Below are positions 33,300-43,186 of a stretch of DNA of 64,000 nucleotides, piece by piece. Where the stretch lies: contig JALUXG010000053.1 in NCBI GenBank assembly GCA_027019085.1, positions 59,323 to 123,322 on the forward strand, written 5' to 3'. The stretch is from Rhodanobacteraceae bacterium. GTDB lineage: Bacteria > Pseudomonadota > Gammaproteobacteria > Xanthomonadales > Rhodanobacteraceae. Every line of letters starts with the position of its first letter. The first letter of the stretch is position 1. The notes below the pieces were generated by a model. It did not search any database. It saw nothing but the letters and a program-made list of their open reading frames with translations, and was not told where the DNA came from. The position numbers and the translations under genes are program-made.

Positions 33300-34235
33300 A
33301 TGATCGAAGCCGAACAACTCACGCGCAGATACGGCCGGCTTACGGCAGTGGATGATCTTTCCTTTCGTGCCGAACCCGGGCAGGTCGTCGGGTTGCTGGG
33401 CCCCAACGGGGCGGGCAAGACCACCGTGATGCGCATGATCAGCGGTTTCATCGCGGCCACTTCCGGCACTGCGAGGATATGCGGGCACGACGTGCGTCGC
33501 GAGCCACTCGCTGCAAAGCGGTTGCTTGGCTACCTTCCGGAAGGCGCGCCCAGTTACGGCGAACTGACGGTGCACGAATTCCTGTATTTCGTCGCCAAGG
33601 TCCGCGGCCTGCAACACGGCGACATGCATCGCCAGGTCGATGCCGCCGTCAGCCAACTGGATCTGGGCGAAGTGATCGATGCACCTATAGACACCCTGTC
33701 CAAGGGGTTCCGGCGCCGGGTCGGTCTGGCGCGCGCGATTCTGCACGAGCCGCCGGTACTGATGCTCGACGAGCCGACCGACGGCCTCGACCCCAACCAG
33801 AAACGCGATGTGCGTGCGCTGATTGATGCCATGGCGCGCAAGCGGACCATCCTGATCTCCACTCATCTGCTCGAGGAAGTGCACGCCTTGTGCAATCGTG
33901 TGCTGATCCTGGCCCGCGGCAAGCTGCTGGCCGATGCCACGCCGGCGGAACTGGAGGAGCGCTCGCGTTACCACGGCGCTGTGTCGTTCAGTGCACCCGG
34001 GGCTGGCGTGGCGAGGGCCATGCTGGAGAGGATGCAGGGTGTGGTGGCTGTGGAAGTCGATCCACTGGACGGCCGCGTCACTGTGGTACCGCAGCCCGGT
34101 GCGGATATCTTCGGTGAGGTCCAGGAACTGCTCGCGACGCAGGGGCTGAAAGTGACCGAGATCCAGCTCGAGCGCGGACGTCTGGAAGAAGTGTTTCGCA
34201 GCATGACCAGCAGCGCAACAGGCCTGCCGGCATGA
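33300..34235 (+). CDS. ABC transporter ATP-binding protein (GldA-like)
   Basis: A 311-residue ATPase subunit. Walker A is GPNGAGKTTVMRM, the signature region is DTLSKGFRRRVGLARAIL (LSKGFRRR in place of LSGGQ, as common in gliding-type and NodI-type ATPases), Walker B is VLMLDEPTDGLDPNQ, and the H-loop is STHLLEE. About 80 extra C-terminal residues follow. The stop overlaps the permease start (ATGA, 34232-34235). It powers the membrane partner encoded next. Confidence 0.92.
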   Translation: MIEAEQLTRRYGRLTAVDDLSFRAEPGQVVGLLGPNGAGKTTVMRMISGFIAATSGTARICGHDVRREPLAAKRLLGYLPEGAPSYGELTVHEFLYFVAKVRGLQHGDMHRQVDAAVSQLDLGEVIDAPIDTLSKGFRRRVGLARAILHEPPVLMLDEPTDGLDPNQKRDVRALIDAMARKRTILISTHLLEEVHALCNRVLILARGKLLADATPAELEERSRYHGAVSFSAPGAGVARAMLERMQGVVAVEVDPLDGRVTVVPQPGADIFGEVQELLATQGLKVTEIQLERGRLEEVFRSMTSSATGLPA

Positions 34236-34966
34236 GCGCGGTTTTCGCCATCATGCGGCGCGAACTGCGAAGCTATTTCGTCACGCCCCTGGCCTATGTC
34301 TTCCTGGTCATCTTCCTGCTGCTTGCCAACGGCCTGACCTTCTACGTGGGTGATTTCTACGAACGGGGCCTCGCCGATCTCCAGCCGTTCTTCGAATTTC
34401 ATCCCTGGCTGTACCTGATCTTCGCACCGGCCCTGACCATGCGCTTGTGGGCCGAGGAGCGAAAGAGCGGCACGCTGGAACTGCTGTTCACGCTTCCGGT
34501 CACCCTGACGCAGGCCATGCTGGGCAAGTTCCTGGGCGCATGGGTGTTTGTGGCACTTGCCCTGGCGCTGACCTTCCCCCTGTGGCTCACGGTCAATTAC
34601 CTGGGCAATCCGGACAACGGGGTGATTCTTGCGGGCTACCTGGGAAGCCTGCTGATGGCAGGCAACTTCATAGCCATCGGCTGCTGTATTACCGCGATCA
34701 CGCGCAATCAGGTCGTCGCCTTCATCCTGACGGTGGCGGTGTGCCTTGCGCTGGTGATGGCCGGGCTCCCTTCGCTGCATGACCTGCTGGCCGGGCTGCT
34801 GTTCGGCGAGTTGGCAAGCGCGGTCTCCGATCTCAGCATCCTGCATCACTTCAGCGCCATCTCGCGTGGTGTGCTTGATTTGCGCGACGTACTCTATTTC
34901 ATGCTCTCGACCATCGCCTGGCTGACCGCCGGCGTGGTGATACTGAAACTGAAGCGGGAGGACTGA
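34232..34966 (+). CDS. ABC transporter permease (GldF-like)
   Basis: A 244-residue ABC-2 type membrane subunit with six hydrophobic spans. MRRELRSYFVTPLAYVFLVIFLLLANGLTFYVG opens it, and the sequence RLWAEERKSGTLELLFTLPVTLTQAMLGKFLGA is the family-typical cytosolic loop contacting the ATPase. Its 4-base overlap with the ATPase gene and 1-base gap to the GldG-like gene make a three-gene operon. In gliding Bacteroidetes GldA/F/G support motility; in proteobacteria the substrate is unknown. Confidence 0.9.
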   Translation: MSAVFAIMRRELRSYFVTPLAYVFLVIFLLLANGLTFYVGDFYERGLADLQPFFEFHPWLYLIFAPALTMRLWAEERKSGTLELLFTLPVTLTQAMLGKFLGAWVFVALALALTFPLWLTVNYLGNPDNGVILAGYLGSLLMAGNFIAIGCCITAITRNQVVAFILTVAVCLALVMAGLPSLHDLLAGLLFGELASAVSDLSILHHFSAISRGVLDLRDVLYFMLSTIAWLTAGVVILKLKRED

Positions 34967-34967
34967 G

Positions 34968-36815
34968 GTGGCGCGACTGGTCCGCCGTTCGTTCCTTCTG
35001 CGGCTGTCGCTGCTGGCGATCGCTACCGTTTTCGTCGCCCTGGTGATGGCGTCCTCGCTATGGGTGCGCGGTGCTCGCATCGACCTGACTTCCGACCACC
35101 TTTACAGCCTGTCTCCCGGTACCCGCCAGATACTCGCTCACCTGCACAAGCCACTCGACCTGACGTTGTATTTCTCGCATCACGCCACACGCGACCTGCC
35201 GCAACTGCGCAGCTACGAGCAACGCGTGCGCGAATTGCTGCAGGAAATGGTCACGCGGGCACAGGGTCGCCTGCACCTTTCCGTGGTCGACCCGGTTCCG
35301 TATTCGGACGACGAGGACCGCGCGCTCGGCGCCGGGCTGACCGCAATGCCCGGGGGCAGCAACGGCGAAAGGGTGTTCTTCGGACTGGCCGGACGTACCA
35401 GTGACGGCAGGACGCTGTCGATACCTTTCTTCGACCCCGGACAGGAGTCCTTTCTCGAATACAACGTCGCCCGCCTGATCTACGAACTGGACGCACCGCG
35501 CAAGCCGGTCGTCGGCATCGTCAGCACCTTGCCCATCGACGGCAATCCGGTCGACGGCACACCGCCATGGGCGGTCATGCGGCAGTTGCACCAGTTGTTC
35601 AAGGTGCAGATGCTCGACCCGGACAACCCGACGCTGATCACGTCCCGGCTCGACGTGCTGATGCTGGTGCATCCGCGAGGCCTGAGCGAGGACGAGCGTT
35701 ACGCCATCGATCAGTACGTGATGCACGGTGGGCACCTGGTGGTGTATGTCGATCCCGATGCCGAGATGGCCACGCTCCCGACCGGTACGCTGCCAGGGGG
35801 CGAGTCCGGGACCAGCTCGGATCTCCCGCTTCTTTTCAAGGCCTGGGGCGTGGTGTATCGGCCCGACCTCGTCCTGCTGGACCGCACACTGGCGATGTCG
35901 ATCAGCCTCGGTGACAACACATCCCCGGTGCGCGACTTTGCGGTCCTTGGACTGGGTTCGCAGGATCTCAATCACGACGATGTGATTACCGCTAGCCTGC
36001 AGAACATCGACGTCTCCACCAGCGGCTATTTCGAGCTTGCCCGCAATACCGATTCACGCCTGGTTCCGCTGCTGCAGAGCAGCGGGGAAGCCATGCCCAC
36101 GCCGAAGAAACGGGTGCGTGATGCAAGTGATCCAACACAGCTGTACACGGATTACAAACCGACCGGCGAACACTACGTGATTGCTGCGCGTCTGCGTGGG
36201 CAGTTTCGCAGCGCGTTTCCCGGTCGCAACGATCCTGGGCACATTGCGCGGATGACTCGCCCAGGCCAGATCATCCTGGTGGCCGATACCGACCTGCTGT
36301 CCAATCGCCTGTGGGTGCGCCGCACGCCCTTTCTGGGTGAGTACCTGCTGAGCGCATTTGCCAACAACGGCGATTTTGCGGCCAATATCCTCGACAACCT
36401 GGCCGGCACATCGGCTCTGCTATCGATCCGTGGGCGGGCCATTTCGCAGCGTCCGTTCACCCGGGTGCAGGCCCTGCGCCGCGCAGCCGACGCAAAGTTC
36501 CGCAGCCGCGAGGAAGAACTGCAGGACGAACTGGCGGCAACCGAACAGGAGTTGACTCGACTGCAGCCGGAGAAGGGCAAGGCAGTCACGCCCGATGCCC
36601 GGATCAAGCAGCAACTGCAAGCGACCTTGCGCCGCAAGCTGGCGATACGCCGGCAATTGCGCGACGTGCAGCATCAACTGGATGCCGAAATCGACATGCT
36701 GGGCAACCGCATCAAGTTGATCGACATTCTGCTGATGCCATTCCTGGTGATGCTTTTCGGACTGCTGTACGGCTGGGCACGCGTGCGCCGCAGTGGGAAA
36801 CGAGATGCGACATAA
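34968..36815 (+). CDS. GldG-like ABC-associated periplasmic/membrane protein
   Basis: A 615-residue protein starting at GTG 34968, one base after the permease stop. An N-terminal anchor (LLRLSLLAIATVFVALVMASSLWV) is followed by the DUF/GldG opening DLTSDHLYSLSPGTRQIL, an ABC_transp_aux domain with LDVLMLVHPRGLSEDERYAIDQYVMHGGHLVVYVDP, and a C-terminal helical segment (about 490-575, heptad-like, FRSREEELQDELAATEQELTRL) before a final TM (LLMPFLVMLFGLLYGW). The bulk lies in the periplasm. It probably forms part of the ABC-2 complex; a possible role in lipid or wall handling is speculation. Confidence 0.85.
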   Translation: MARLVRRSFLLRLSLLAIATVFVALVMASSLWVRGARIDLTSDHLYSLSPGTRQILAHLHKPLDLTLYFSHHATRDLPQLRSYEQRVRELLQEMVTRAQGRLHLSVVDPVPYSDDEDRALGAGLTAMPGGSNGERVFFGLAGRTSDGRTLSIPFFDPGQESFLEYNVARLIYELDAPRKPVVGIVSTLPIDGNPVDGTPPWAVMRQLHQLFKVQMLDPDNPTLITSRLDVLMLVHPRGLSEDERYAIDQYVMHGGHLVVYVDPDAEMATLPTGTLPGGESGTSSDLPLLFKAWGVVYRPDLVLLDRTLAMSISLGDNTSPVRDFAVLGLGSQDLNHDDVITASLQNIDVSTSGYFELARNTDSRLVPLLQSSGEAMPTPKKRVRDASDPTQLYTDYKPTGEHYVIAARLRGQFRSAFPGRNDPGHIARMTRPGQIILVADTDLLSNRLWVRRTPFLGEYLLSAFANNGDFAANILDNLAGTSALLSIRGRAISQRPFTRVQALRRAADAKFRSREEELQDELAATEQELTRLQPEKGKAVTPDARIKQQLQATLRRKLAIRRQLRDVQHQLDAEIDMLGNRIKLIDILLMPFLVMLFGLLYGWARVRRSGKRDAT

Positions 36816-36874
36816 GCGCGCATGCCGTGCCTTTCCGCAGGCGTATGGCGTCTTTCCCTGTTGTAATTGAGCCG

Positions 36875-37714
36875 ATGGCTATTCTCGACTGGTTCATTCC
36901 CTGGGAATTTTCGCCGACGGTCATCGTCGCGTGCGCACTCGCTGCGCTGCTTTACGTTCGGGGGGTACGCCACCGTCCACCGGGCGTGGCGCGCCAGCTT
37001 TCCTTCTGGGTCGGCCTCGTGCTGATCTACATTGGGCTGCAGACTCGTCTCGACTATTTTGCCGAGCGCGAATTCTTCATTCACCGGATCCAGCACCTGA
37101 TCCTGCATCATCTGGGCCCGTTCCTCGTGGCCCTGTCGCTGCCTGGACCGGTGCTTCGTGCGGGATTCTCCCTGCGCTGGCGCACCCGGGTGCTGGCACG
37201 CATTGAATCGAGCCGTGTATGGCGCTACGCGGCGGACGTGCTGTTCAATCCCTGGGTGGCCTCGATCCTGTTTTTCGGCATCATCTATTTCTGGCTGTGG
37301 CCGTCGGTGCATTTCGTGGCCATGCTCGACTGGCGGCTGTACCGGGTCATGAACTGGAGCGTCACGATCGACGGCTTGCTGTTCTGGTGGCTGGTGCTGG
37401 ATCGCAGGCCATGCCCACCAGCCCGGCTTGCACCGGGGGTGCGGGTGCTGGTGTCGCTGGCGGTGGCCGTGCCGCAGATCCTTATCGGCGCGCTGGTGAC
37501 CTTCGCGCGTCACGACCTGTATCCGATCTATGACATCTGCGGGCGCGCGTTTCCTTCGGTCAGCTCGATGAGTTCGCAGATGATCGGCGGCCTGGTACTG
37601 TGGATTCCCAGCGCCATGATGAGCGTGATCGCGGCGCTGGTGGCGTTGCGCAACTGGATGTCACTGTCACAGCGCGGTCGTCTGCCGCACAGGGTGGAGC
37701 GTCTCAGTCGCTGA
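36875..37714 (+). CDS. CtaG (caa3-type) cytochrome oxidase assembly protein
   Basis: A 279-residue, seven-helix membrane protein from the ATG at 36875 (MAILDWFIPWEFSP); the frame begins at 36827. The CtaG_caa3 family is marked by the motif HRIQHLILHHLGPFLVALSLPG, with conserved histidines that may bind copper, and by YFWLWPSVHFVAMLD and GQMIGG-like SSQMIGGLVLWIPSAMM. Members assist copper-centre assembly of haem-copper oxidases, mainly CuA/CuB delivery. The neighbouring convergent PCu(A)C and Sco genes support that role. The last 11 bases overlap the PCu(A)C gene end. Confidence 0.85.
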   Translation: MAILDWFIPWEFSPTVIVACALAALLYVRGVRHRPPGVARQLSFWVGLVLIYIGLQTRLDYFAEREFFIHRIQHLILHHLGPFLVALSLPGPVLRAGFSLRWRTRVLARIESSRVWRYAADVLFNPWVASILFFGIIYFWLWPSVHFVAMLDWRLYRVMNWSVTIDGLLFWWLVLDRRPCPPARLAPGVRVLVSLAVAVPQILIGALVTFARHDLYPIYDICGRAFPSVSSMSSQMIGGLVLWIPSAMMSVIAALVALRNWMSLSQRGRLPHRVERLSR

Positions 37715-38165
37715 TGCCTGTGGCGTTGGCGGGCCGGGCCAGGAACGGCACGTCGAGGCTGCTGCCATCGGCAAACCTGAGCCGGATGGTGACGGTGCTT
37801 CCCGGTCGCAGCGGATGGACCGGCTGCATCAGCATCAGGTGATAGCCACCGGGCGCCAGGCGTACGCGCCCATGTGGCGGGATCGGCAGGCGGGCGATGG
37901 CGTGCATGCGCGACACGCCTCCGTTCTCCGTACTCTGGTGCAGCATGATGCGTCGGTAGGCCGCACTGGAAGCCCCGGTCAGAGCGACATGTTGCGTGCC
38001 GGTGTTGAGCAGGGTGACGTAACCGGCATTGGGCAGGCTTCCCGGAAGCACACGGATCCATGCATCGCTGGCCGTGACAGTCGTGTTCTGCGTGCCGGCA
38101 AGGGCCGGGGCCATGGCCAGGAGGGCGATGAGGAGGGCCAAGCCCATGGCACGAAACCGAGGCAT
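37704..38165 (-). CDS. Periplasmic copper chaperone PCu(A)C
   Basis: A 153-residue exported protein. After a signal peptide (LALLIALLAMAPALA), the Cu(I) site is complete: His76, ten residues, Met87, 21 residues, His109-x-Met111, exactly H(M)X10MX21HXM. It carries copper to the CuA site of cytochrome oxidase together with Sco. The start at 38165 is 3 bases from the Sco stop, so the two genes are translated together, Sco first. The end overlaps the convergent ctaG-like gene by 11 bases. Confidence 0.93.
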   Translation of the reverse strand: MPRFRAMGLALLIALLAMAPALAGTQNTTVTASDAWIRVLPGSLPNAGYVTLLNTGTQHVALTGASSAAYRRIMLHQSTENGGVSRMHAIARLPIPPHGRVRLAPGGYHLMLMQPVHPLRPGSTVTIRLRFADGSSLDVPFLARPANATGISD

Positions 38166-38167
38166 GT

Positions 38168-38797
38168 TCAGTCTCCGGACTGCACCAGCAGGCGCAGGTC
38201 GTGTTCGAGGTCGGCATTCGGGGTCGTCGGCGTCGCCAGCACGCGGGCGCGTCCGTGGCGGTCGAATACGTAGATGGCGGCGCTGTGATTGACCTCGTAG
38301 CCGCCGTTCTGCAACGTCTTGCCGCGGCTGAAGGCGGCGCGGTAGCGCTTGGTCAGTGCGCGAATCTGCTTCGGCGTGCCGGTCAATCCCACGTCCCGCG
38401 GGTCGAAGGCCGTCACGTACTGGTGCAGTACCGGTACTGTGTCGCGCTCGGGATCCACGGTGACGAACAGCATGCGCACCGCGTTGGCCGTCTTGCCCAG
38501 GTCGTGCATCACCACGTGCATGCGGGTCATGGTCAGGGGGCAGACATCCGGGCAATGGGTGTAGCCGAAATACATCATCACGACCTTGCCGCGAAAGTCC
38601 TTGCCGGTCACCGGCTGGCCACGGTCGTTGGTGAGATGGAAGTCCAGATCCGGCAGGTGGCCAGTGACGTCGGTTAACCGGAACGGCAGTTTGCCGGGAT
38701 GGTTTGCGCAACCGGTCACCAGCAGCAAGGCGACCAGAAGCAGTGCCGCGCGGCGCGCGATGCGTCCCGCACGGGACCACGAATTGAGGGTGTTCAT
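38168..38797 (-). CDS. Sco1/SenC copper-delivery lipoprotein
   Basis: A 209-residue lipoprotein: ARRAALLLVALLLVTGC is a clear lipobox, so it is tethered in the periplasm. The thioredoxin fold carries FGYTHCPDVCPLT (CxxxC copper/thiol site) and the distal copper-ligand His in NHSAAIYVFDRHG. It delivers copper to, or reduces, the CuA cysteines of cytochrome oxidase subunit II. The start at 38797 (MNTLNSW) fits the signal sequence; an open frame reaches 38866 across the divergent DUF423 start. First gene of the Sco-PCu(A)C pair. Confidence 0.94.
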   Translation of the reverse strand: MNTLNSWSRAGRIARRAALLLVALLLVTGCANHPGKLPFRLTDVTGHLPDLDFHLTNDRGQPVTGKDFRGKVVMMYFGYTHCPDVCPLTMTRMHVVMHDLGKTANAVRMLFVTVDPERDTVPVLHQYVTAFDPRDVGLTGTPKQIRALTKRYRAAFSRGKTLQNGGYEVNHSAAIYVFDRHGRARVLATPTTPNADLEHDLRLLVQSGD

Positions 38798-38849
38798 GCC
38801 CCCCAGCATACGCCAAGATGGTCGATCATCGATGCCCGGAGAATTCGCA

Positions 38850-39230
38850 ATGCGACAATTTGCCACAGCCCTGCCTGCGTTGCTGACCGGCCTGGCCGGT
38901 GGCAGTGCAGTGTTGCTCGGTGCCTATGGCGCGCACGGCCTGGCCGGCGTGCTCGATGCGCGTCATCTGGAGATCTGGCATGTCGCGGTGCGCTTCCAGT
39001 TCTGGCATGCACTGGCGCTCGCCGTGGCGACCGGCCTGGCACGGCCAGGGCGCGCACGAACCCTGGCCGTGGCCAGCTTCGCGCTGGGGATATTGATGTT
39101 CTGTGGAAGCCTCTATGCGCTGGCTTTGGGCGCGCCATCCGTCATCGGCCTGGTGACGCCGTTCGGGGGCGTGGCTTTGGTGGTGGGTTGGGCAGCGCTG
39201 ACCGTAGCCTTGCGGCGGGCGGAGGGGTGA
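38850..39230 (+). CDS. DUF423 small membrane protein
   Basis: A 126-residue protein with four hydrophobic spans. The start at ATG 38850 has GGAG eight bases upstream. Family features: LTGLAGGSAVLLGAYGAHGL, VRFQFWHALAL, LAVASFALGILMFCGSLYAL and VTPFGGVALVVGWAAL. DUF423 (YgdD-like) proteins have no known function. It is divergent from Sco, with 52 bases between starts, so any promoters overlap there. Confidence 0.88.
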   Translation: MRQFATALPALLTGLAGGSAVLLGAYGAHGLAGVLDARHLEIWHVAVRFQFWHALALAVATGLARPGRARTLAVASFALGILMFCGSLYALALGAPSVIGLVTPFGGVALVVGWAALTVALRRAEG

Positions 39231-39245
39231 CATGCGGCGAAACGC

Positions 39246-40889
39246 TCAAAATCCCTGAGTCCCGCCCTGGCTGCCGGAAGCAGAGCCGTTTGCGGTACCT
39301 GAGCCACTGGGTAGCATCGGCCGACTGTCACCGAGTCGATCACCCGGGACCACGTCCAGCAATTTCAGACTGCCCAGGGCCTGGATGCCGCTGAAGTATT
39401 TCCACGGGTCACCATTGCCGGTCGCCATGGCGATGTGGGTGCGGTCGTAACGGGGCAGGGCGGCGTCGTACTCCTGCCAGGCGCCATTTACCCAGGCTTG
39501 CACCCAGGTATGAGGGACCAGAACGCCATCCTGTCCGTTGTAGTGCCCGGCATAGGCCAGTCCGGTGACCACGCGTGCGGGGATGCCCTCGGCACGCGCC
39601 ATGGCGGCCAGGAGGACGGCGTATTCGGTACAGTCGCCCCGTCGGGTGCGCAGGGCTTCGAGTGCCGATGCATAACCTACGCTCGCGCCTTCCCGGGTCA
39701 TGTAACTGCGCACAAAGCGGGTCATGCGCAGCATGCGTTGTGCATTGGAGGAAGCAGCTCCTGCCGCCTTGCGCGCCAGTGCGCGTATCGGCGCTGCATC
39801 CGACTGCAACCAGTCGTTGGATGCGATGTCCGCGGACGTCGGATTTTGTGCAATGCCCTTGCGAATCGGCACGGTATCGACAACCCACACATTGCGTCCG
39901 AAGCGCTGCACCTTCTGCAGGTCGGTATCGAGAAACGGATTGTCCCGGTGCGAGGGCACGCGGAACGTGAATCGGAGAGGCTGCTCGCGCAGCAGTTGCG
40001 GAAGCGGGCGGGGCACCATGAGCATGGCCTGCTTGAGCACATCCACATTCTGGTCCGGTTGCAGGGCACAGTTGCGGTCACAAGCAAGCAGTTCGAGACG
40101 AAAGCCGAGCATCGGCAGGGCGAGCTTGAGGACATCGCCTTGCCGGTCGACCCACAGGTCGGTCACTGCATCGGAGCGGATCCCGGGACGAACCTGGCGG
40201 ATATGCACCAGTTCGCGGCTTGCCCCGGGGAGGTCCACCTGCTCGGGTCCGATCACATGCATGTCCAGTCGAGATACCGTCTGGCTGGATACATCGAACC
40301 GGCTCAGTTCGTATCGTGTCCCGGGGTGGAGGCCGTGCGCCACGATGGCGCGTCGCACGCCTTCGTACAGCAGGGCGCCGTCCGGCCAGGCCATGGTCTG
40401 CGTGCGGGTACGCGGTCCGACCGTGATGCTCAGATCGTAACCGCCTTGTCCGTTGCGTTTTCCGGCGACGCGGCTGGATTCGTCGGACATCCCGGTGGTC
40501 GAGGCAAACGAGAGGGGAACGCCGCTTTCCGAAACGACTTCGCGAACAGTGTTGAAGATGTCCAGCGGTTTGTCGGTGCGTGCAATGCGGATCCTGAGGG
40601 TACTGTCGGTGACCACGTTATCCGCAACTGTTGAGCGCTGGTAATGCAGATAGCCGACCTTGCGTCCATCGAGGGTGGCTGTCATCCAGATCTCATGCGG
40701 CGGCGAGCCGGCGGCACGCGCCTGCGTCCACGCGGAGATCGCAAGCACGCATGCCAGCAAGGCAATGAACCTGATCTGGCGATGGGGTTTTCCAGGGAAA
40801 TGTGACGGTGGATTGCTTCCAGTCACGGTTCGGGCAACAAGCCGGTGGCAGCGACGGGCGGTCCATGCCCCGAGCGTCGTGGAATGCAT
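39246..40889 (-). CDS. Exported transglutaminase-like protein
   Basis: Up to 547 residues; the true start may be the GTG at 40826 ([12 protein letters not shown]), which puts the signal sequence [19 protein letters not shown] near the N terminus. The C-terminal third is a transglutaminase-core domain: [30 protein letters not shown] has the catalytic Cys, [18 protein letters not shown] the His, with the Asp further on. The N-terminal two thirds are beta-rich and unclassified. The last 30 residues are Gly/Ser-rich. It is probably periplasmic; whether it cross-links, cleaves or only binds is unknown. Divergent from purT. Confidence 0.8.
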   Translation of the reverse strand: MHSTTLGAWTARRCHRLVARTVTGSNPPSHFPGKPHRQIRFIALLACVLAISAWTQARAAGSPPHEIWMTATLDGRKVGYLHYQRSTVADNVVTDSTLRIRIARTDKPLDIFNTVREVVSESGVPLSFASTTGMSDESSRVAGKRNGQGGYDLSITVGPRTRTQTMAWPDGALLYEGVRRAIVAHGLHPGTRYELSRFDVSSQTVSRLDMHVIGPEQVDLPGASRELVHIRQVRPGIRSDAVTDLWVDRQGDVLKLALPMLGFRLELLACDRNCALQPDQNVDVLKQAMLMVPRPLPQLLREQPLRFTFRVPSHRDNPFLDTDLQKVQRFGRNVWVVDTVPIRKGIAQNPTSADIASNDWLQSDAAPIRALARKAAGAASSNAQRMLRMTRFVRSYMTREGASVGYASALEALRTRRGDCTEYAVLLAAMARAEGIPARVVTGLAYAGHYNGQDGVLVPHTWVQAWVNGAWQEYDAALPRYDRTHIAMATGNGDPWKYFSGIQALGSLKLLDVVPGDRLGDSRPMLPSGSGTANGSASGSQGGTQGF

Positions 40890-41010
40890 GGCCGTTACGG
40901 ACGTGCGGCAGGGGACGGATCCACCCTACGCATTCCGGATCGACGCCGTCAAGACACGATGCCGGATTTTGCGTGTTGGGTATGATGGGCCCCGGGCATC
41001 TGGAGCAACC

Positions 41011-42195
41011 ATGAAGACGATCGGAACCCCCATGGGCAAGCGTCCCACGCGCGTCCTTTTGCTGGGAGCGGGAGAGCTGGGCAAGGAAGTGGCCATCGAG
41101 CTGCAGCGACTGGCCGTCGAGGTGATCGCCGTGGATCGATATGCGTATGCCCCGGCGATGCAGGTCGCGCATCGCAGTCACGTCATCGACATGCTCGATG
41201 GGGTGGCGTTGCGCGATGTGATTGAACGGGAACAGCCGGATCTCGTGGTCCCCGAGGTGGAAGCGATCCACACCCCGACCCTGGAGGCCATGGAAAAGGA
41301 CGGATTGCACGTGATTCCCACCGCGCGTGCGACGCGCCTGACCATGGACCGCGAAGGCATTCGCCGCCTGGCCGTGGAGGAACTGGGACTGCCCACCTCG
41401 CCCTACCGTTTCTGCGCCAGCCGCACCGAATACGAAGCGGCTGTTGAAGCGCTGGACCTGCCGTGCGTAGTCAAGCCGGTGATGAGTTCCTCCGGCAAGG
41501 GACAGAGCATCGTGCGCAGTCGAGCGGACATCGGCCCGGCCTGGGACTACGCGCAGTCGGGCGGGCGGGCCGGTGGCGGACGGGTGATCGTCGAGGGCTT
41601 CGTCGATTTCGATTACGAGATCACCTTGCTCACCGTGCGTCACGCCGGGGGCACGCGCTGCTGCGCACCGATCGGCCATGTGCAGAAGGACGGCGATTAC
41701 CGCGAGTCCTGGCAGCCGCAGCCGATGAGCGAGGCCGCGCTCGCCGAAGCCGAGCGCCAGGCTGTCGCTCTCACCGATGCGCTGGGTGGCCTCGGCGTGT
41801 TCGGCGTGGAATTTTTCGTCAGCGGCGATGCGGTGCTCTTTTCGGAGGTCAGCCCACGTCCCCACGACACCGGACTGGTCACCCTGGTCTCGCAGGACCT
41901 TTCCGAATTCGCCCTGCATGCGCGCGCCATCCTCGGTTTGCCGATTCCGGTGATCCGGCAATTCGGCCCATCGGCCTCGTGCGCTGTGCTGGCCGAAGGC
42001 GAGGGTTGCGATCCGCTCTACCACGGCGTCGACCGTGCATTGCAGGAAGCCGACACCGCGCTGCGCATCTTCGGCAAGCCTACGGTTTCCGGACGCCGGC
42101 GCATGGCCGTGGCCCTGGCGCGCGCGGACGATATCGATACGGCGCGGCGCAAGGCACGGGCGGCGGCGGCACATGTCGTGATCGAGCTTGCGTGA
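41011..42195 (+). CDS. purT: Formate-dependent GAR transformylase
   Basis: A 394-residue ATP-grasp enzyme that makes formyl-GAR from GAR, formate and ATP in step three of purine synthesis. GGAG six bases before ATG 41011 sets the start; longer frames lack homology. Signatures: [20 protein letters not shown] at the N terminus, [16 protein letters not shown] (ATP-grasp loop), [22 protein letters not shown], and the C-terminal [16 protein letters not shown]. The length equals E. coli PurT (392). It stands alone, divergent from the transglutaminase. Confidence 0.96.
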   Translation: MKTIGTPMGKRPTRVLLLGAGELGKEVAIELQRLAVEVIAVDRYAYAPAMQVAHRSHVIDMLDGVALRDVIEREQPDLVVPEVEAIHTPTLEAMEKDGLHVIPTARATRLTMDREGIRRLAVEELGLPTSPYRFCASRTEYEAAVEALDLPCVVKPVMSSSGKGQSIVRSRADIGPAWDYAQSGGRAGGGRVIVEGFVDFDYEITLLTVRHAGGTRCCAPIGHVQKDGDYRESWQPQPMSEAALAEAERQAVALTDALGGLGVFGVEFFVSGDAVLFSEVSPRPHDTGLVTLVSQDLSEFALHARAILGLPIPVIRQFGPSASCAVLAEGEGCDPLYHGVDRALQEADTALRIFGKPTVSGRRRMAVALARADDIDTARRKARAAAAHVVIELA

Positions 42196-42404
42196 CGGGC
42201 TTTCTGCCCGGGAGGGCAAGCGGGTGGTCGATGGCGAAATCCGTCCGCCGTGGGCATGCCCTGCATCTGGATGGCGGAGGGTGCCCGCACTGCGGGGACT
42301 TTCGGGGTTTCGTGCCAAAAACCCATGCGACCGGTTCGCGGTAAGAACCCGGCGGATGGCGGAAGACGCCCTGGCCGTTCCGGAGGGTTGCGCTTGACCC
42401 CGTT

Positions 42405-43133
42405 TCAGTGGTCCAGCGCCACCCAGCCTTCCTCGCCAAGGACCTCCAGCGGCCGGTAGCGGCGCTTGTAGTCCATCTTCGGGTGGTTCTCGATCCAGTA
42501 GCCCAGGTACAGGTAGCCCAGGCCGCGGTTACGGGCCTGTTCGATCTGCTTGAGGATGCCGAAGGTGCCCAGGCTGCGGGGGCTTTCGTCCGGGTCGAAG
42601 AAGGTATAGACCGCCGACAGTCCACTCACGCACACGTCGGTCACGGCCACGCCCAGCAATCGGCCGCGCAGGCGCATTTCCAGGAACAGGGTCGGACTCC
42701 ACGGGGCGCTGAGGAATTGTTCGAATTCCTCGATGTCCGGATCGTCCATGCCGCCGCCACGGTGCCGGTGGTGCAGGTAGCGCCTGTACAGCGTAAAGCG
42801 TTCCTCGGTGAAGCCCGGGGGTGATTCGATGATGTCCAGGTCCGCGTTGCGTTTCATGCAGCGTCGCTGGCTGCGGTCGGGTTCGAATCCGGCGACCGGG
42901 ACACGACACGGAGTGCACGCTCGGCAACGGGCGCAGCGCGGACGGTACAGGTGCCCGCCCGCGCGCCGGAAACCCTGGGCCAGGGCGCGTGGGTAGATCC
43001 TGTCCAGATGCGGGCTGGCAGGGTCGATCACCAGGTTTTGCGCCGACCTTCCCGTGTAATAGCCGCAGGCATGCGGCAGGGTCAGGAAGAGACGGACACG
43101 TTCCGAACGCATGCGAGGCATCCCGATGGACAC
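42405..43133 (-). CDS. bpt: Aspartate/glutamate leucyltransferase (Bpt)
   Basis: A 242-residue ATE-family aminoacyl-tRNA-protein transferase. The Cys-rich N-terminal domain has HACGYYTGR and RCARCRACTPCRVPV, the cysteines that bind zinc or an Fe-S cluster in ATE1-type enzymes. The C-terminal GNAT-like fold ends in RNRGLGYLYLGYWIENHPKMDYKRRYRPLEVL, a hallmark of Bpt. It attaches leucine from Leu-tRNA to N-terminal Asp or Glu, marking proteins for ClpSAP degradation. The 209-base region between it and purT holds no gene or clear terminator. Confidence 0.94.
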   Translation of the reverse strand: MSIGMPRMRSERVRLFLTLPHACGYYTGRSAQNLVIDPASPHLDRIYPRALAQGFRRAGGHLYRPRCARCRACTPCRVPVAGFEPDRSQRRCMKRNADLDIIESPPGFTEERFTLYRRYLHHRHRGGGMDDPDIEEFEQFLSAPWSPTLFLEMRLRGRLLGVAVTDVCVSGLSAVYTFFDPDESPRSLGTFGILKQIEQARNRGLGYLYLGYWIENHPKMDYKRRYRPLEVLGEEGWVALDH

Positions 43134-43186
43134 GGCGTAAGTCTACGCCTTCCTCCCGCACCATGCGGCGCTCGACTGCGCGTAAT

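Noticed and set aside
40660..41010. N-terminal 117 codons before purT
   Set aside because: Antisense to the transglutaminase and without homology; GGAG and family alignment set the start at 41011.
42196..42210. CGGGC-TTTCT-GCCCG hairpin after purT as a terminator
   Set aside because: The stem is only 5 bp and no T-run follows, so I do not call it.
42875..42905. GGTTCGAATCC, a tRNA T-loop-like string
   Set aside because: It lies inside bpt (encoding VAGFEPDRS on the minus strand) with no acceptor or anticodon stem around it.
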